Shown: positions 1 through 9,338, numbered from the stretch's first letter. The stretch: DNA of 64,000 bases from Pseudomonas syringae (GCF_000737245.1 NZ_JPQU01000026.1:38622-102621), one strand, 5' to 3'. Notes: generated by a model from the sequence alone, not told the origin. A program made the numbers and translations.

Positions 1-1851
1 CTCGAAAAGGCTGTGCTGGACTCCGAGCAGCGCCGCGAAGTCCGCGCCGGTCAAATCAGCAGCGCGCTGGTTTCACTGGTGTCGCAGTTGCAGTCGCTGG
101 ATCTACCCAAAGACGTCCGCAAGCCGCTCAAGCGTTTCGCTAAAGACCTTGAGGAGCGTGCCTCTCAGGCGCGAGAACTGCCACTGCTTCTGGGCGAACT
201 CAGCGGACTGCAAGGGCGGGCGCTAACCCAGATTGAAAAGCCTGAAGAGCAGGCGAGGCCAGGCTTGCTGGCGCGCTTGTTCGGCGGGCATGAAGCGAGC
301 CCGGCCGGCGCTGAGCCGGGTGATGCCACTGCGCAATTAACGCCGCTCATCCCGGAGCCTGCGCCTGGGGACTTCGATGCCTACGCCGACGATCGGGGAG
401 AGCCTGACCCCTCGCCAACCGCTGTGGCTGCGCCGACTCAACCGGCTGGCACTTCGACTGGACGGTATGAGCCGCTGGCAGCGGTAGAGCCGGCAGCAGT
501 GGCGTCGCAGCACGTGCAGGTCGTTCAGGCTGCTGCAAAACCTCGTGAGGTTGTCGAAGCGGCGGGCGTTGAAGTTGTCGCTAAAGTCGATCCTCTTCCA
601 GCGCCCTTACCTGAACCCGAACCGGTCGCCGAGCGGGTTGCCGCGTCAGAGCTTGAACCTGTCGCCACTCAGGACCTGCTCACCCCGACACCATCGGTGC
701 CGTTTGAGCAATTTTCCGAACCCTTCATCGTCGGCCTGGACGAAGAAGCATCCGAGCAAAGTGAAGAAGCGGCGCCCTTTTCACTGCCCAGCTCTCCTGA
801 GCCTAGTTACAGCTCTGTCGCCACTCACATTGAGGAAACCCTGCTGGGGCTGCTCAACGATCTGACCTTGCCCGAACATCACCGCCCGCAGGCCGAGGCG
901 ATGCGCAAGCGTTTGGAGCATGGACTTAATTGGTACGAATTACTGCCGATTCTCGAGGATCTTGCAGTCTTGATGCTGGCTATCAGTGATGGCGGCCAGC
1001 AAGATTTTGAAAGCTACCTCAAGCAGCTCAACGAGCGACTGGAGTCGTTCCAAAGCAATTTGCAGGCGGCCAGTGAGGACTATGTAGGCCAACAGTCCGA
1101 ATCGCGAGAGTTGAATAATCAGCTGCGCGAACAGGTGGATGGCCTGCAAAGCAGTGTGCAGGATGCGGCTGACCTGAACAGCCTCAAGCAAGTGCTGGAA
1201 AGCCGCCTCGAAGGTTTGCTGAGCACTATGGATCAGCACCAGGTCACCCGGGACGAGCGCGAGCAGAACGTGGCCGCGCGCTTGCAAAGCCTTGCCAGCC
1301 GGGTCGCGACCATGGAGCAGGAGGCGTTGGGTTTCAGGGCCAACATTGAAGAGCAGCGACAAAAAGCGTTGATTGACCCGCTGACCAGCCTGCCCAACCG
1401 TGCTGCCTGGGAAGAGCGCCTCGGGCATGAAGTCGCCCTCTGGCAGCGAGATAAAAACAGCCTGCTGCTGGGCATTCTCGATCTGGATCACTTCAAGCGC
1501 ATCAATGATGGCTTTGGGCATCTGGCCGGTGACCGGGTTCTGAAGATCGTTGCCAAGGTACTGAAGAAACACCTGCGCGGCGGCGATTTCATCGCCCGTT
1601 TTGGCGGTGAAGAGTTCGTGGTCCTGATGCCGGCCACTCCCGTCGGCGCGGGGCTGGCGCTGCTGGATCAGTTGCGTACAGCGGTAGAGCTTTGCCCTTT
1701 CCATTTCAAGAGTGAACCGGTGGTCATCACTGTTTCAATCGGTGTAACAGCGCTGCGCCCAGGCGAACGCAGCGATGTTGCGCTCAAGCGTGCTGATCAG
1801 GCGCTGTATCGCGCCAAGGAAAACGGCCGCAATCAGGTAGAGCAAGGCTGA
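1..1851 (+). CDS. dgcH: Diguanylate cyclase, GGDEF domain (DgcH-like), 5' end outside window
   Basis: The reading frame is open from base 1, so the start lies upstream; a GTG at 13 is in frame but is unlikely to be the true start. The first half is a proline/alanine/glutamate-rich linker, followed by a helical region with coiled-coil character (about nt 830-1360) and a C-terminal GGDEF domain beginning near nt 1370. The catalytic GGEEF is at 1603-1617, and an RxxD inhibitory site (RGGD) sits five residues before it. An active cyclase making cyclic-di-GMP from two GTP, with product inhibition, is therefore expected. No membrane segment is seen in the visible part. The next genes are ampDh2, a CSS-EAL gene and kinB; a DgcH cyclase lies near ampDh2 and kinB in P. 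aeruginosa. Confidence 0.93.
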   Translation, partial: LEKAVLDSEQRREVRAGQISSALVSLVSQLQSLDLPKDVRKPLKRFAKDLEERASQARELPLLLGELSGLQGRALTQIEKPEEQARPGLLARLFGGHEASPAGAEPGDATAQLTPLIPEPAPGDFDAYADDRGEPDPSPTAVAAPTQPAGTSTGRYEPLAAVEPAAVASQHVQVVQAAAKPREVVEAAGVEVVAKVDPLPAPLPEPEPVAERVAASELEPVATQDLLTPTPSVPFEQFSEPFIVGLDEEASEQSEEAAPFSLPSSPEPSYSSVATHIEETLLGLLNDLTLPEHHRPQAEAMRKRLEHGLNWYELLPILEDLAVLMLAISDGGQQDFESYLKQLNERLESFQSNLQAASEDYVGQQSESRELNNQLREQVDGLQSSVQDAADLNSLKQVLESRLEGLLSTMDQHQVTRDEREQNVAARLQSLASRVATMEQEALGFRANIEEQRQKALIDPLTSLPNRAAWEERLGHEVALWQRDKNSLLLGILDLDHFKRINDGFGHLAGDRVLKIVAKVLKKHLRGGDFIARFGGEEFVVLMPATPVGAGLALLDQLRTAVELCPFHFKSEPVVITVSIGVTALRPGERSDVALKRADQALYRAKENGRNQVEQG

Positions 1852-1931
1852 GCGGTCCTTGCTCGGCCTGATCGATCCCTGCTCTTTACGTTATGCTCAA
1901 TTCTTTTACTGCCAATGCGTACCGGATTCTC

Positions 1932-2708
1932 ATGAAGTTGCTTTGCTCTGCCCTGTTGCTCCTTACCTTGACCGCTTGCACCAGTGGCCTGCGGCTCGAC
2001 ACCAGCCACCCCTCGGCCAACTACGACAATCGGATTCAGTTTGTCGTCGTGCACTACACCTCCACGACGCTGGAGCATTCCCTTGCATTGCTGACCAACG
2101 GCGAGGTGAGCGCCCATTACCTGATCGGCGACACGCCCCCGATCATCTACAAGCTGGTAGACGAGAGCGCTCGTGCCTGGCATGCCGGTGAAAGTGAGTG
2201 GGATGGGCGTACCTGGCTGAATTCGGCATCCATCGGCATTGAAATCGTCAATCCCGGTTATCGCGACACGCCGACCGGAAGGCTCTGGTATCCCTACACC
2301 GAAGGGCAGATACAGGCCCTGATCGTGCTGCTCAAAGACATTGTTAAGCGTAACCACATCGATCCACGTCATATCATCGGCCATAGCGACATTGCCCCGG
2401 CGCGCAAGTTGGACCCGGGGCCGCTGTTCCCCTGGAAGCGGTTGGCCCAGGAAGGCTTGGGCGTGTGGCCGGACGAGCGTCAGGTTGCCCAGCAGCAGGC
2501 CTTGATGGCTAATGCGCTGCCGGATGTGATCTGGTTCCAGCAACAACTGGCCCGGCTTGGCTACAGCACACCGCAGACCGGGGAGCTGGATGTCGCGACA
2601 CGCGGGGTTCTGGCTGCCTTTCAGATGCATTACAGGCCGGCACGGTTCGACGGACAACCTGACGTGCAAAGCGCGGCAATCCTTAAAGTACTCAATCGCC
2701 AGCGCTAA
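1932..2708 (+). CDS. ampDh2: N-acetylmuramoyl-L-alanine amidase, AmpDh2-type lipoprotein
   Basis: Zinc amidase of the amidase_2 (AmpD/AmiD) family that cleaves the MurNAc-L-Ala bond in peptidoglycan or anhydro-muropeptides. I chose the ATG at 1932 because it gives a clean lipoprotein signal ending in the lipobox LTAC (Cys about residue 16); an upstream ATG at 1893 would bury the signal. Zinc ligands are visible as VVHYT near the N-terminus, then IIGHSD and KLDPGPLFPW. A C-terminal PG_binding_1-like helical bundle follows from about residue 195. The predicted location is the periplasmic face of the outer membrane. Its position between a DgcH-like cyclase and the kinB region matches AmpDh2 of P. 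aeruginosa, which supports this name over AmiD. Confidence 0.93.
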   Translation: MKLLCSALLLLTLTACTSGLRLDTSHPSANYDNRIQFVVVHYTSTTLEHSLALLTNGEVSAHYLIGDTPPIIYKLVDESARAWHAGESEWDGRTWLNSASIGIEIVNPGYRDTPTGRLWYPYTEGQIQALIVLLKDIVKRNHIDPRHIIGHSDIAPARKLDPGPLFPWKRLAQEGLGVWPDERQVAQQQALMANALPDVIWFQQQLARLGYSTPQTGELDVATRGVLAAFQMHYRPARFDGQPDVQSAAILKVLNRQR

Positions 2709-2719
2709 AGGTCTGAAAT

Positions 2720-2742
2720 ACGCTGATAAAACGAGCGTTTTT
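2720..2742 (+). terminator. Weak hairpin after ampDh2
   Basis: A five-base stem (ACGCT/AGCGT) is followed by a short T run just downstream of the amidase stop. It is a weak candidate terminator only. Confidence 0.35.
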
Positions 2743-2789
2743 CAGGTCTGTTGCTATACCTGAGGGGGTAATCCTGCGGATATCCCCCG

Positions 2790-4409
2790 ATGCTTGGTGC
2801 TGCAACCTCATTTCGCATGACTTTCTATCGTCCCTGGCTGATGGCTTTGCTCGCCGCCATGTTGAGTGCGGCTGTGCTTTTGGCAGGCAGCTTCGCCTTG
2901 GCCGTGCATCAGGCACGGCAAAACGAAAGCGAGCAAATGAAGGCCCAGGGTGAGCGCTTTCTGGTACGCCTGGAGCAACTTTTCGGGCAGTTACGTGTGG
3001 GGCTGGACCAGCTGGAGGCTCAGCCTCTGAGGCGTTGCACCCCCGAGATGATTGACCGCTTGCGCCAGGTGATTGCCAGCTACCGCTTTATCTACGAGGC
3101 GGCGTTTGTTGGCGATACCCAGTTGTGTTCCAGCTGGATCCCCACCAGCAATCTGGGTAAGGAGCGCCCCGCCGATATTCGCGGCCCGACTTATGACTAC
3201 TGGCTCAATACCTCGGCCCAGCCCGACGACAACCTGGCGGCACTGGTGCTGGGCCGAGGCGGTTTCAGAGTGTCCACTTCCCGGGGCCATCTGACCGATG
3301 TAGTTGATCTGCCGGTGGGAGGCAGCTTGCTGGTAGTGCTCAATCACGGCAGCAAAGCGGTGACGGTTCTGGGCCCGGAGCAGTCCTGGCCGCCGACGGC
3401 GCGTTGGTCGTCGGAAGCCGATGAGACCTTGATGGTCACTGATAAACGACTGATTTATCGCATGCCGACCCAGAGTCCCGAATATCAGCTGGTGATGATT
3501 GCGCCTCGGGCAGGCTTGCAGGAGAAAGTCGCTGGTGCCTGGTGGTTTCTGGTTCCGGCAAGCCTTCTGGTGGCCCTGTGCATCGGTGCATTGGTGCTGC
3601 AACTGGTACGGCAGCAGCGCTCTCTCGGGGGTGAGTTGCAAGGCGCATTGAGGCGCAGCGAGCTCAAAGTTCTGTATCAGCCGATCTTTGACCTCAACAC
3701 CCGACTCTGCGTGGGTGCCGAGGCGCTGGTGCGCTGGCGCAGGCCCGACGGCACCTTGACCAGTCCGGACCTGTTCATCCCGCTGGCGGAAAACACCGGG
3801 CAGATTCGGCAGATCACGGACTTCGTTTTGCAGCAGCTGCTGGAGCAACTTGGGCCGTTGCTGCGTGCCAATCCGCACCTCTATATATCAGTGAATCTGG
3901 CTGCCTGTGATGTGATGGCCCCGCGCATCGGGCGAGTAACGGCCAGATTACTGGCACAGCATCGAGTGGCTGCACGGCAAATCGCCTTCGAGGTGACCGA
4001 GCGTGGGTTGATCGACGTGGTGGTTGCCCGCAATCACCTACAGGCGCTGCGCGACCGGGGCCATCAAGTGTTGATCGATGACTTCGGCACGGGTTATTGC
4101 AGCCTGGCCTATCTGCAAACCTTGCCCGTGGATTGCCTGAAGATCGACAAAGCATTCATTGATGCCCTCGGCCATGATGCCGCCAGCAGCGGTGTCGCTC
4201 CGCACATCATTCGTATGGCTCATGCCTTGAATCTGCGGGTGATCGCCGAAGGTATCGAGTTTGAGTCCCAGGCTCAGCTGTTGATCAGCGAGGGGGTTAT
4301 TTATGGCCAAGGCTGGCTGTTCGCCCGACCATTGAGCGCGGTCAAGTTCACCGAACTGGTCACCGGCGGCCGCCGCAGCCAGGGAAGACGGGCGGAGGAC
4401 GTGGCGTGA
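2790..4409 (+). CDS. CSS-motif EAL phosphodiesterase, membrane-bound
   Basis: Cyclic-di-GMP phosphodiesterase of the PdeB/PdeC type. Counting from the first ATG, one membrane helix is at about residues 16-38, a periplasmic CSS domain follows with its Cys-Ser-Ser at about 113-115, a second helix lies at about 251-273, and the EAL domain runs to the C-terminus. The EAL catalytic set looks complete: EALVRW (about 311), ISVNLAA, FEVTER, DDFGTGY, KIDKAF and AEGIE. In E. coli, periplasmic redox acting on the CSS cysteines controls such enzymes. A second ATG at 2817 starts right before the first membrane helix and may be the real start; neither start has a strong ribosome-binding site, and a G5/C5 dyad lies directly before 2790. 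Confidence 0.9.
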   Translation: MLGAATSFRMTFYRPWLMALLAAMLSAAVLLAGSFALAVHQARQNESEQMKAQGERFLVRLEQLFGQLRVGLDQLEAQPLRRCTPEMIDRLRQVIASYRFIYEAAFVGDTQLCSSWIPTSNLGKERPADIRGPTYDYWLNTSAQPDDNLAALVLGRGGFRVSTSRGHLTDVVDLPVGGSLLVVLNHGSKAVTVLGPEQSWPPTARWSSEADETLMVTDKRLIYRMPTQSPEYQLVMIAPRAGLQEKVAGAWWFLVPASLLVALCIGALVLQLVRQQRSLGGELQGALRRSELKVLYQPIFDLNTRLCVGAEALVRWRRPDGTLTSPDLFIPLAENTGQIRQITDFVLQQLLEQLGPLLRANPHLYISVNLAACDVMAPRIGRVTARLLAQHRVAARQIAFEVTERGLIDVVVARNHLQALRDRGHQVLIDDFGTGYCSLAYLQTLPVDCLKIDKAFIDALGHDAASSGVAPHIIRMAHALNLRVIAEGIEFESQAQLLISEGVIYGQGWLFARPLSAVKFTELVTGGRRSQGRRAEDVA

Positions 4410-4434
4410 TTGCGGTGCTTATGGGCGATTCTAT

Positions 4435-4530
4435 GACGTGGGACCGGCTTTAGCCGGGAAAGCAGTAGTTCGGTAGGGAAAGATTCAGTGCCTGTCCCGT
4501 CCTCTTCCCGGCTAAAGCCGGTCCCACGTC
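4435..4530. repeat. REPIN, class B (GACGTGGGACCGG arms)
   Basis: Two perfectly complementary 26-base arms (4435-4460 and 4505-4530) flank a 44-base spacer. The arm core is CCGGCTTTAGCCGG. It lies between two converging genes and could act as a bidirectional transcription end. It is the most divergent class B member in its spacer. Confidence 0.9.
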
Positions 4531-4574
4531 GTTATCCGATTGAGGGCAGGCGCGCGCCTACAGTCCAAAAATGG

Positions 4575-6362
4575 TTAAAGCGGCAACGCCATATAAAACT
4601 GGGTGCCCTGCCCTGGTCTTGAGTACACGCCCATTCTGCCGCCGTGCAGTTGCACGATTTCTTTGCACAGTGCCAAGCCCAGCCCGGCACCGCCTTTCTT
4701 GCGGCCGACCTGGACAAAGGGTTCGAAAATCCTCCCTTGCTGCCCATAAGCAATGCCTTCACCGTTGTCCTCGACACTGATGATGACCCGCTCGCCATGG
4801 CGCCTGGCCTGTAAGCGGATCAGGCCATTTTCAGGGGTGTGGCGCAGCGCGTTGTCCAGCAGGTTATCCAGTACCCGTTCAAGTTGAGCACGGTCGGCAT
4901 GCAGGCGCGGCAGGGGTTCTTCGGCTTCGATCGACAGGACGATGTTCTGCTCCTGAGCTTGATCCTGAAAGCGCAGCCGAGTGTGTTCGAGCAATTCGTC
5001 GATGGAGCAAGGCGCGAGAGTGAGTTTTTGCAGGCCGTTCTGATAGCGGGAAAAATTCAACAAGTCATTGATCAGCTGCATCAGGCGCTGCATTTCTTCA
5101 TTGACCGTGTCGAGCAGGTCCGCTTCTCGGGAGTCGGCTGGGAATTTTGCCCGCTCGCGGAACAGGCCGAATGCCATATGCATCCCCGTGACCGGCGTGC
5201 GCAGTTCATGGGAAGCGCGCAGAACAAACTCGCTACGCACGCGCTCGAATGCCCGCTGTTCGGTTACGTCATGCAGCACCATCACTGCGCCGAGGATATG
5301 GCCTTTGGTGTGACTGACGGGGGTAAGGCTGTAGGTGAGAAGCCTTGTTTCGCCATCGACCTCGATTTCCAGATCTTCCGGCGCGCGTTCCAGTGTTCCC
5401 CCGCGCAGGGTGAGATACAGTTGCTCATCGAGCTCGGGACGCTGCAACGCCTCGCCAAGGCCTTGGCCCAGACGGTCTTCGTCCCAGCCCAACTGGCGTT
5501 GGGCAACCGGGTTGAGGTGTTCCAGCCGACCCTGGCGGTCGATCATCAACAAGCCATCATCGATACTGTCGAGAACGGCCTGAAGCCGTTGTTGCCCGGC
5601 AAGCAATTCGTCGACGTTGGTCACCTGATGTTGGCGCAAAGCTTCGGCCATGATGCCGAAACGCCGGGTCAGCAGGTTCATCTCAGCAGCCGAAGAGATC
5701 GGCAATGTGACCTCGAAATTGCCTTGGCCGATATTATCGGCCGCTTTGGCCAGCGCCTCGATGGGCGCACCAAAACGCCGGGCAATGCCGTGAGCGGTGA
5801 TGAAACCGATGCACAGTACCGCAAGCCCAACCAGGCCCAGCAAGCCTGCCACCCATATGGCCCGTGACCTGGCCCGGGATTCAACCTCGCCGATATTGCT
5901 CAGGGACTGTCGATGCGCCGCAACCAGCTTGTTGCGCAAGATATTGAAGCGCTCGCTTAGCTCGGCGTTGTCGCGCATGGCGCGAGGTGTGCTTCTGGAT
6001 TTCGCGTAAGCCTCGAGAAATCTTTCATAGTCAGTGCGGACACCCAAAAAGCCATTGTCGACATTACTCTGTTCATCATGAGCGATGCCCTGAGCCAACA
6101 CTTGGCGAAACTGCTCCTGCAGCTTTTGCAGCGGTTCCTGTGCGGGTGACTCATTGAGCATCATGACCAGCTGATCACCCAGGTTTTGCCGGAGTTTGAG
6201 CCCCGTATCCAGCGACACGAAGTTCTCTCGGATCAGGTTTTCCTGGGATTTGGCCATCTGCATTACGCTGACGAGCCCCAGCGCCAGCCCTAACAACGCT
6301 ACCGTTATCAGGGCCGAGATGCTGAAGAACAGCCTTGTGCGTAACTTCATTGCCCATTTCAT
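4575..6362 (-). CDS. kinB: Sensor histidine kinase KinB
   Basis: Membrane kinase that partners AlgB. Visible order: membrane helix at about 10-33, periplasmic helical domain, second helix at about 168-190, HAMP, PAS-like domain (about 255-370), HisKA with ASHELRTP placing the phospho-acceptor at His385, then the ATPase domain (LLDNALRH, VEDNGEGI, GAGLGLAL). His385 is the number known for P. aeruginosa KinB. It starts 10 bases after the algB stop, so the two form an operon with algB first. In P. aeruginosa KinB acts mainly as a phosphatase on AlgB and restrains alginate production. No defect is seen. Confidence 0.96.
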   Translation of the reverse strand: MKWAMKLRTRLFFSISALITVALLGLALGLVSVMQMAKSQENLIRENFVSLDTGLKLRQNLGDQLVMMLNESPAQEPLQKLQEQFRQVLAQGIAHDEQSNVDNGFLGVRTDYERFLEAYAKSRSTPRAMRDNAELSERFNILRNKLVAAHRQSLSNIGEVESRARSRAIWVAGLLGLVGLAVLCIGFITAHGIARRFGAPIEALAKAADNIGQGNFEVTLPISSAAEMNLLTRRFGIMAEALRQHQVTNVDELLAGQQRLQAVLDSIDDGLLMIDRQGRLEHLNPVAQRQLGWDEDRLGQGLGEALQRPELDEQLYLTLRGGTLERAPEDLEIEVDGETRLLTYSLTPVSHTKGHILGAVMVLHDVTEQRAFERVRSEFVLRASHELRTPVTGMHMAFGLFRERAKFPADSREADLLDTVNEEMQRLMQLINDLLNFSRYQNGLQKLTLAPCSIDELLEHTRLRFQDQAQEQNIVLSIEAEEPLPRLHADRAQLERVLDNLLDNALRHTPENGLIRLQARRHGERVIISVEDNGEGIAYGQQGRIFEPFVQVGRKKGGAGLGLALCKEIVQLHGGRMGVYSRPGQGTQFYMALPL

Positions 6363-6372
6363 GCGCGAGTTT

Positions 6373-7719
6373 TCACAGGTTGTACTGCTTGCGTTTGCGG
6401 TACAACGTCGAGGCGTCGATACCTAAGGTTTTCGCCGCCTGATCCAGCGTTTCGCTGGTGGCCAAGACTGCGCCGATGTGGGCTTTTTCCAATTGGTCCA
6501 GGCTCAGGGCAGCGCCTACGCGAGGTGCGTTGCTGGTCGGCTGCTCACCCATGCCCAGATGCGCGACTTCGACACGTTCTTGCGGACAAATGATGCTGGC
6601 CCGTTCTATCACGTTGCGCAGCTCGCGAATGTTGCCCGGCCAGCGGTAATTGAGCAGCGCAGACTTCGCCTCTTCGCTGAATCCCCGTGCAGGGCGCGCG
6701 TAATCCTTGACGAAACGCGCCAGGAAGCGATCAGCCAGGGTCAGGATGTCTTCGGTGCGTTCACGCAATGCCGGCAGATGCAGGGTGATCACATTCAGGC
6801 GATAGAGTAGGTCTTCGCGAAAACGGCCGTTGCGAACCATGTCTTCCAGGTTGAGGTTGGTGGCTGCGAGGATGCGGACATCGGCGCGTCGGGTAACAGG
6901 GTCACCCACGCGCTCGTATTCCTTGTCCTGAATGAAGCGCAGCAACTTTGGTTGTAACGTGAGGGGAAAATCGCCGATTTCGTCAAGAAACAGCGTGCCG
7001 CCGTCGGCTTGGTTGACGCGTCCCAAGGTGCTTTCGCTGGCACCGGTAAACGCGCCTCGGCTGTGACCGAACAGTTCGCTTTCCATCAGTTCGGCCGTCA
7101 GAGACGGACAGTTGATGGTGACGCAGGATTTCTTCGCGCGTTTGCTCCAGCCGTGAATTGCCCGGGCCAGCTCGCCTTTACCGGTACCGGATTCGCCGAG
7201 GATCAGGATGTTGGCATCGGTGACAGCTACCTGACGGGCAGTTTCCAGAATCGCCATCATTGAAGGGCTATGGGAATCCAGGCCGTCCTTAGGTTTGCGG
7301 ATCTCACCTTCGAGGGCTTCAAGGCGTGCCGAGAGTTGGCGCACTTCCAGTTGTTTGGCGGTGGCCAGACGCAGTTGGTCCGGGCTGCAAGGCTTGACCA
7401 GGTAGTCGGCGGCACCTGCCTGAATAGCATCCACGGCAGTGTCGACGGCCGAATGTGCCGTGACGATCACTACCCGCATCCAGGGGGCCTGGACGCGCAT
7501 CTGCGCCAGCACATCAAGGCCATTGTCTTCGCCCAGCCGCAAATCCAGAAAGCACAGGTCGAATACCTGGCGTTGCAGCAACGTTTCCGCTTGCGCTGCG
7601 CTGTTGGCGGTGGCGACGCTATAGCCCTCATCTTCCAGGCAATAGCGGAACGTGCGAAGGATCGCGGACTCGTCATCCACAAGCAGAATACGGCCCTGAT
7701 TCTCAGTGGCTGCTTCCAT
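6373..7719 (-). CDS. algB: Sigma-54-dependent response regulator AlgB
   Basis: NtrC-type activator. The N-terminal receiver has Asp59 as phospho-acceptor (FLDLR). The central AAA+ domain has Walker [10 protein letters not shown] and an intact sigma-54 contact loop GAFTGA. The C-terminal HTH_8 helix-turn-helix ends in [10 protein letters not shown]. AlgB is required for high alginate expression in P. aeruginosa. It heads the algB-kinB operon and is divergent from a BON-domain gene that carries a sigma-54 promoter, which makes that gene and the next cluster candidate local targets. Confidence 0.97.
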   Translation of the reverse strand: MEAATENQGRILLVDDESAILRTFRYCLEDEGYSVATANSAAQAETLLQRQVFDLCFLDLRLGEDNGLDVLAQMRVQAPWMRVVIVTAHSAVDTAVDAIQAGAADYLVKPCSPDQLRLATAKQLEVRQLSARLEALEGEIRKPKDGLDSHSPSMMAILETARQVAVTDANILILGESGTGKGELARAIHGWSKRAKKSCVTINCPSLTAELMESELFGHSRGAFTGASESTLGRVNQADGGTLFLDEIGDFPLTLQPKLLRFIQDKEYERVGDPVTRRADVRILAATNLNLEDMVRNGRFREDLLYRLNVITLHLPALRERTEDILTLADRFLARFVKDYARPARGFSEEAKSALLNYRWPGNIRELRNVIERASIICPQERVEVAHLGMGEQPTSNAPRVGAALSLDQLEKAHIGAVLATSETLDQAAKTLGIDASTLYRKRKQYNL

Positions 7720-7776
7720 TTTTCCTACGCTCCTCAGTGAATTGTCTTGCCTTAGTGTCGGAATAATCGGGCAAGT

Positions 7777-7815
7777 TGCATGGTCGATTCTGATTGATTA
7801 TGCGTGCTGCATGGT
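7777..7815. promoter_or_regulatory. Direct repeat TGCATGGT x2, possible activator site
   Basis: TGCATGGT occurs at 7777-7784 and again at 7808-7815, 31 bp apart (about three helical turns), in the AT-rich gap between divergent algB and the BON gene. The copies lie about 65-100 bp upstream of a sigma-54 -24 element, where an enhancer site would be expected. Binding by AlgB is inference only. Confidence 0.4.
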
Positions 7816-7878
7816 AGCTATCTGATAGGAATATAGTTAAGCGATTGATTTATATAGTTTTCTACCCAAAAAAACCGC

Positions 7879-7893
7879 TGGCACATGACTTGC
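7879..7893 (+). promoter_or_regulatory. Sigma-54 (RpoN) promoter for the BON gene
   Basis: TGGCAC at 7879-7884, five bases, then TTGC at 7890-7893, giving exact GG-N10-GC spacing and a near-perfect match to TGGCAC-N5-TTGC. The start of transcription would be near 7905, leaving a leader of about 60 bases before the ATG at 7963. Confidence 0.8.
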
Positions 7894-7962
7894 GGGTTTC
7901 TTCTGCTTTTCGATTGAGCGATTTGCTCAAATCCAATGCATAGCCATCGATGGAGAAATGCC

Positions 7963-8811
7963 ATGCACCCGCTGAAAAAGCTCGCCCTGGCGACCGCCAC
8001 AGTCACGGCACTGAGTCTCAACCCGCTACTGGCCAGCGCGGCCCAAGGGGATCTGCCCAGCCAGTTGAACGAAGCAAGACAGGAAGGCTCGATCTGGACA
8101 GCTTTCGCCCTCAATAAACATTTGAGCCCTTTCAAGATCGACGTGAGCGTTGAACAAGGCACTGCAGTCCTGAAGGGCAAGGTCGAGAATGAGGTCGATC
8201 GCGAGCTCGCAGAACGAATTGCGCTGGACGTCAAAGGCATCGACAAGGTGGACAACCAGCTGGAAATAGATCCCGAAGTCGCCGCTGAGCCCGGCGCCAA
8301 AGCCTCCATGGCGCAGCGCTTTGAAGACGCCACCCTGACCGCGACGGTGAAGTCCAAGTTGCTGTGGAGCAGCGTGACCGAGGCGCTGAAAATCGACGTC
8401 GATACCAAGGATGGCGTGGTAACGCTCAAAGGTCGCGCGCAGAGCCCGGAAGCCAAAGAAGTGGCTGGCAACCTTGCGACCAATACCGATGGCGTGGTCA
8501 GTGTTAATAACCTGATCAGCATCAGCGCCGCGGACTCTATCAATTCCCGCACCGACCCGCAGGTCAACACCCCTGTCGAGGAGATGAGCGATGTCTGGAT
8601 TACCAGCAAGGTTAAATCCAGCCTCATCTATAGCCGCAACCTCGATGGCATGAACATCAAAGTCGAGACCAAGAGCGGTCTGGTTTCCCTCAACGGGATC
8701 GTCGCCAACTACGCCGAGAAAGAATTGGCGGTGGAAATCGCCCGGAATATACGCGGGGTTAAAGGGGTGAATGCAGATGCGTTGAAAGTCCTGGCCAAGA
8801 CTGCGGGCTAA
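7963..8811 (+). CDS. BON-domain periplasmic protein (three BON domains)
   Basis: 282 residues starting MHPLKK with an Ala-rich signal peptide ending near LLASAA. I chose the ATG at 7963 because GGAGAA sits at 7952-7957, well spaced; the longer frame from 7936 lacks this. Three BON (OsmY-type) domains follow, centred near residues 55-85, 130-165 and 215-250, each with the V.L.G core (AVLKGKVEN, VVTLKGRA, LVSLNGIV). BON proteins sit in the periplasm and are thought to bind phospholipid or aid envelope stability under stress. The upstream sigma-54 promoter and the divergent position to algB suggest control by AlgB or another enhancer-binding protein. Confidence 0.9.
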   Translation: MHPLKKLALATATVTALSLNPLLASAAQGDLPSQLNEARQEGSIWTAFALNKHLSPFKIDVSVEQGTAVLKGKVENEVDRELAERIALDVKGIDKVDNQLEIDPEVAAEPGAKASMAQRFEDATLTATVKSKLLWSSVTEALKIDVDTKDGVVTLKGRAQSPEAKEVAGNLATNTDGVVSVNNLISISAADSINSRTDPQVNTPVEEMSDVWITSKVKSSLIYSRNLDGMNIKVETKSGLVSLNGIVANYAEKELAVEIARNIRGVKGVNADALKVLAKTAG

Positions 8812-8831
8812 TCCTACGCGGCGGTCGTCGT

Positions 8832-8871
8832 GCAACCTGCACGATAAATACAGGCTTATCGTGCAGGTTGC
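8832..8871. promoter_or_regulatory. Perfect 16-bp dyad, terminator or upstream activator site
   Basis: GCAACCTGCACGATAA (8832-8847) and its exact complement (8856-8871) flank an eight-base loop. It lies just after the BON stop, so it could end that transcript, but no T run follows at once. Its centre is about 113 bp upstream of the start expected from the next sigma-54 promoter, so an enhancer-binding site is equally possible. Confidence 0.6.
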
Positions 8872-8938
8872 TCGCAGAAAGATTTTATAGGTGAATGTAA
8901 GCCGCTGATTTATAAGGAAATAACTGTGATTATAAAAC

Positions 8939-8953
8939 TGGCATGCACCCTGC
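8939..8953 (+). promoter_or_regulatory. Sigma-54 promoter for the small envelope cluster
   Basis: TGGCAT at 8939-8944, GCACC, then CTGC at 8950-8953, with GG-N10-GC spacing. The predicted start is near 8965, about 70 bases before the ATG at 9036. The match is one base weaker in each element than the BON promoter. Confidence 0.65.
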
Positions 8954-9035
8954 AATAACCCTCTCATACAAGCCGTGAAGTAACCGGCAACAAGATCAGG
9001 ATCGAGCATCCCTGCGGGATCTCAGGAGCAACCAG

Positions 9036-9338
9036 ATGAACAGCAAGCGTTTCGCCCAAATGCGCATTTCGCCACTGCATATCCAGCAGATGTTGTTTGC
9101 CACATTGGCCGTGCTGGTCACTCTGATTGCGATCCAACAGTTTCAGCGCTGGGATAACAACCGCGCGGCAATGCATGAAGCGACACAGATTAAACAGCAG
9201 TTCACTTACAGCCAGTCCTACACCACGGCCAGTGCGCCGTTGGCCAGAGACACTGCGCTGAGCTTTACACCTGTGGAAGGCACAGCGCCTGTCAGTGAAA
9301 TGCCGCAGCAGCAAAATCAGCAATCCTGGGTTTTCTAA
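9036..9338 (+). CDS. Small single-span membrane protein, unknown function
   Basis: 100 residues with a good ribosome-binding site (AGGAGC before the ATG). One membrane helix is at about residues 19-37 (MLFATLAVLVTLIAIQQF), followed by a polar, Gln/Thr/Pro-rich tail, probably periplasmic. I recognise no named domain. Its place between a sigma-54 promoter and the DUF1328 and Ivy-like genes suggests one co-transcribed envelope cluster. A similar small gene near algB in P. aeruginosa is also uncharacterised. Confidence 0.8.
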   Translation: MNSKRFAQMRISPLHIQQMLFATLAVLVTLIAIQQFQRWDNNRAAMHEATQIKQQFTYSQSYTTASAPLARDTALSFTPVEGTAPVSEMPQQQNQQSWVF

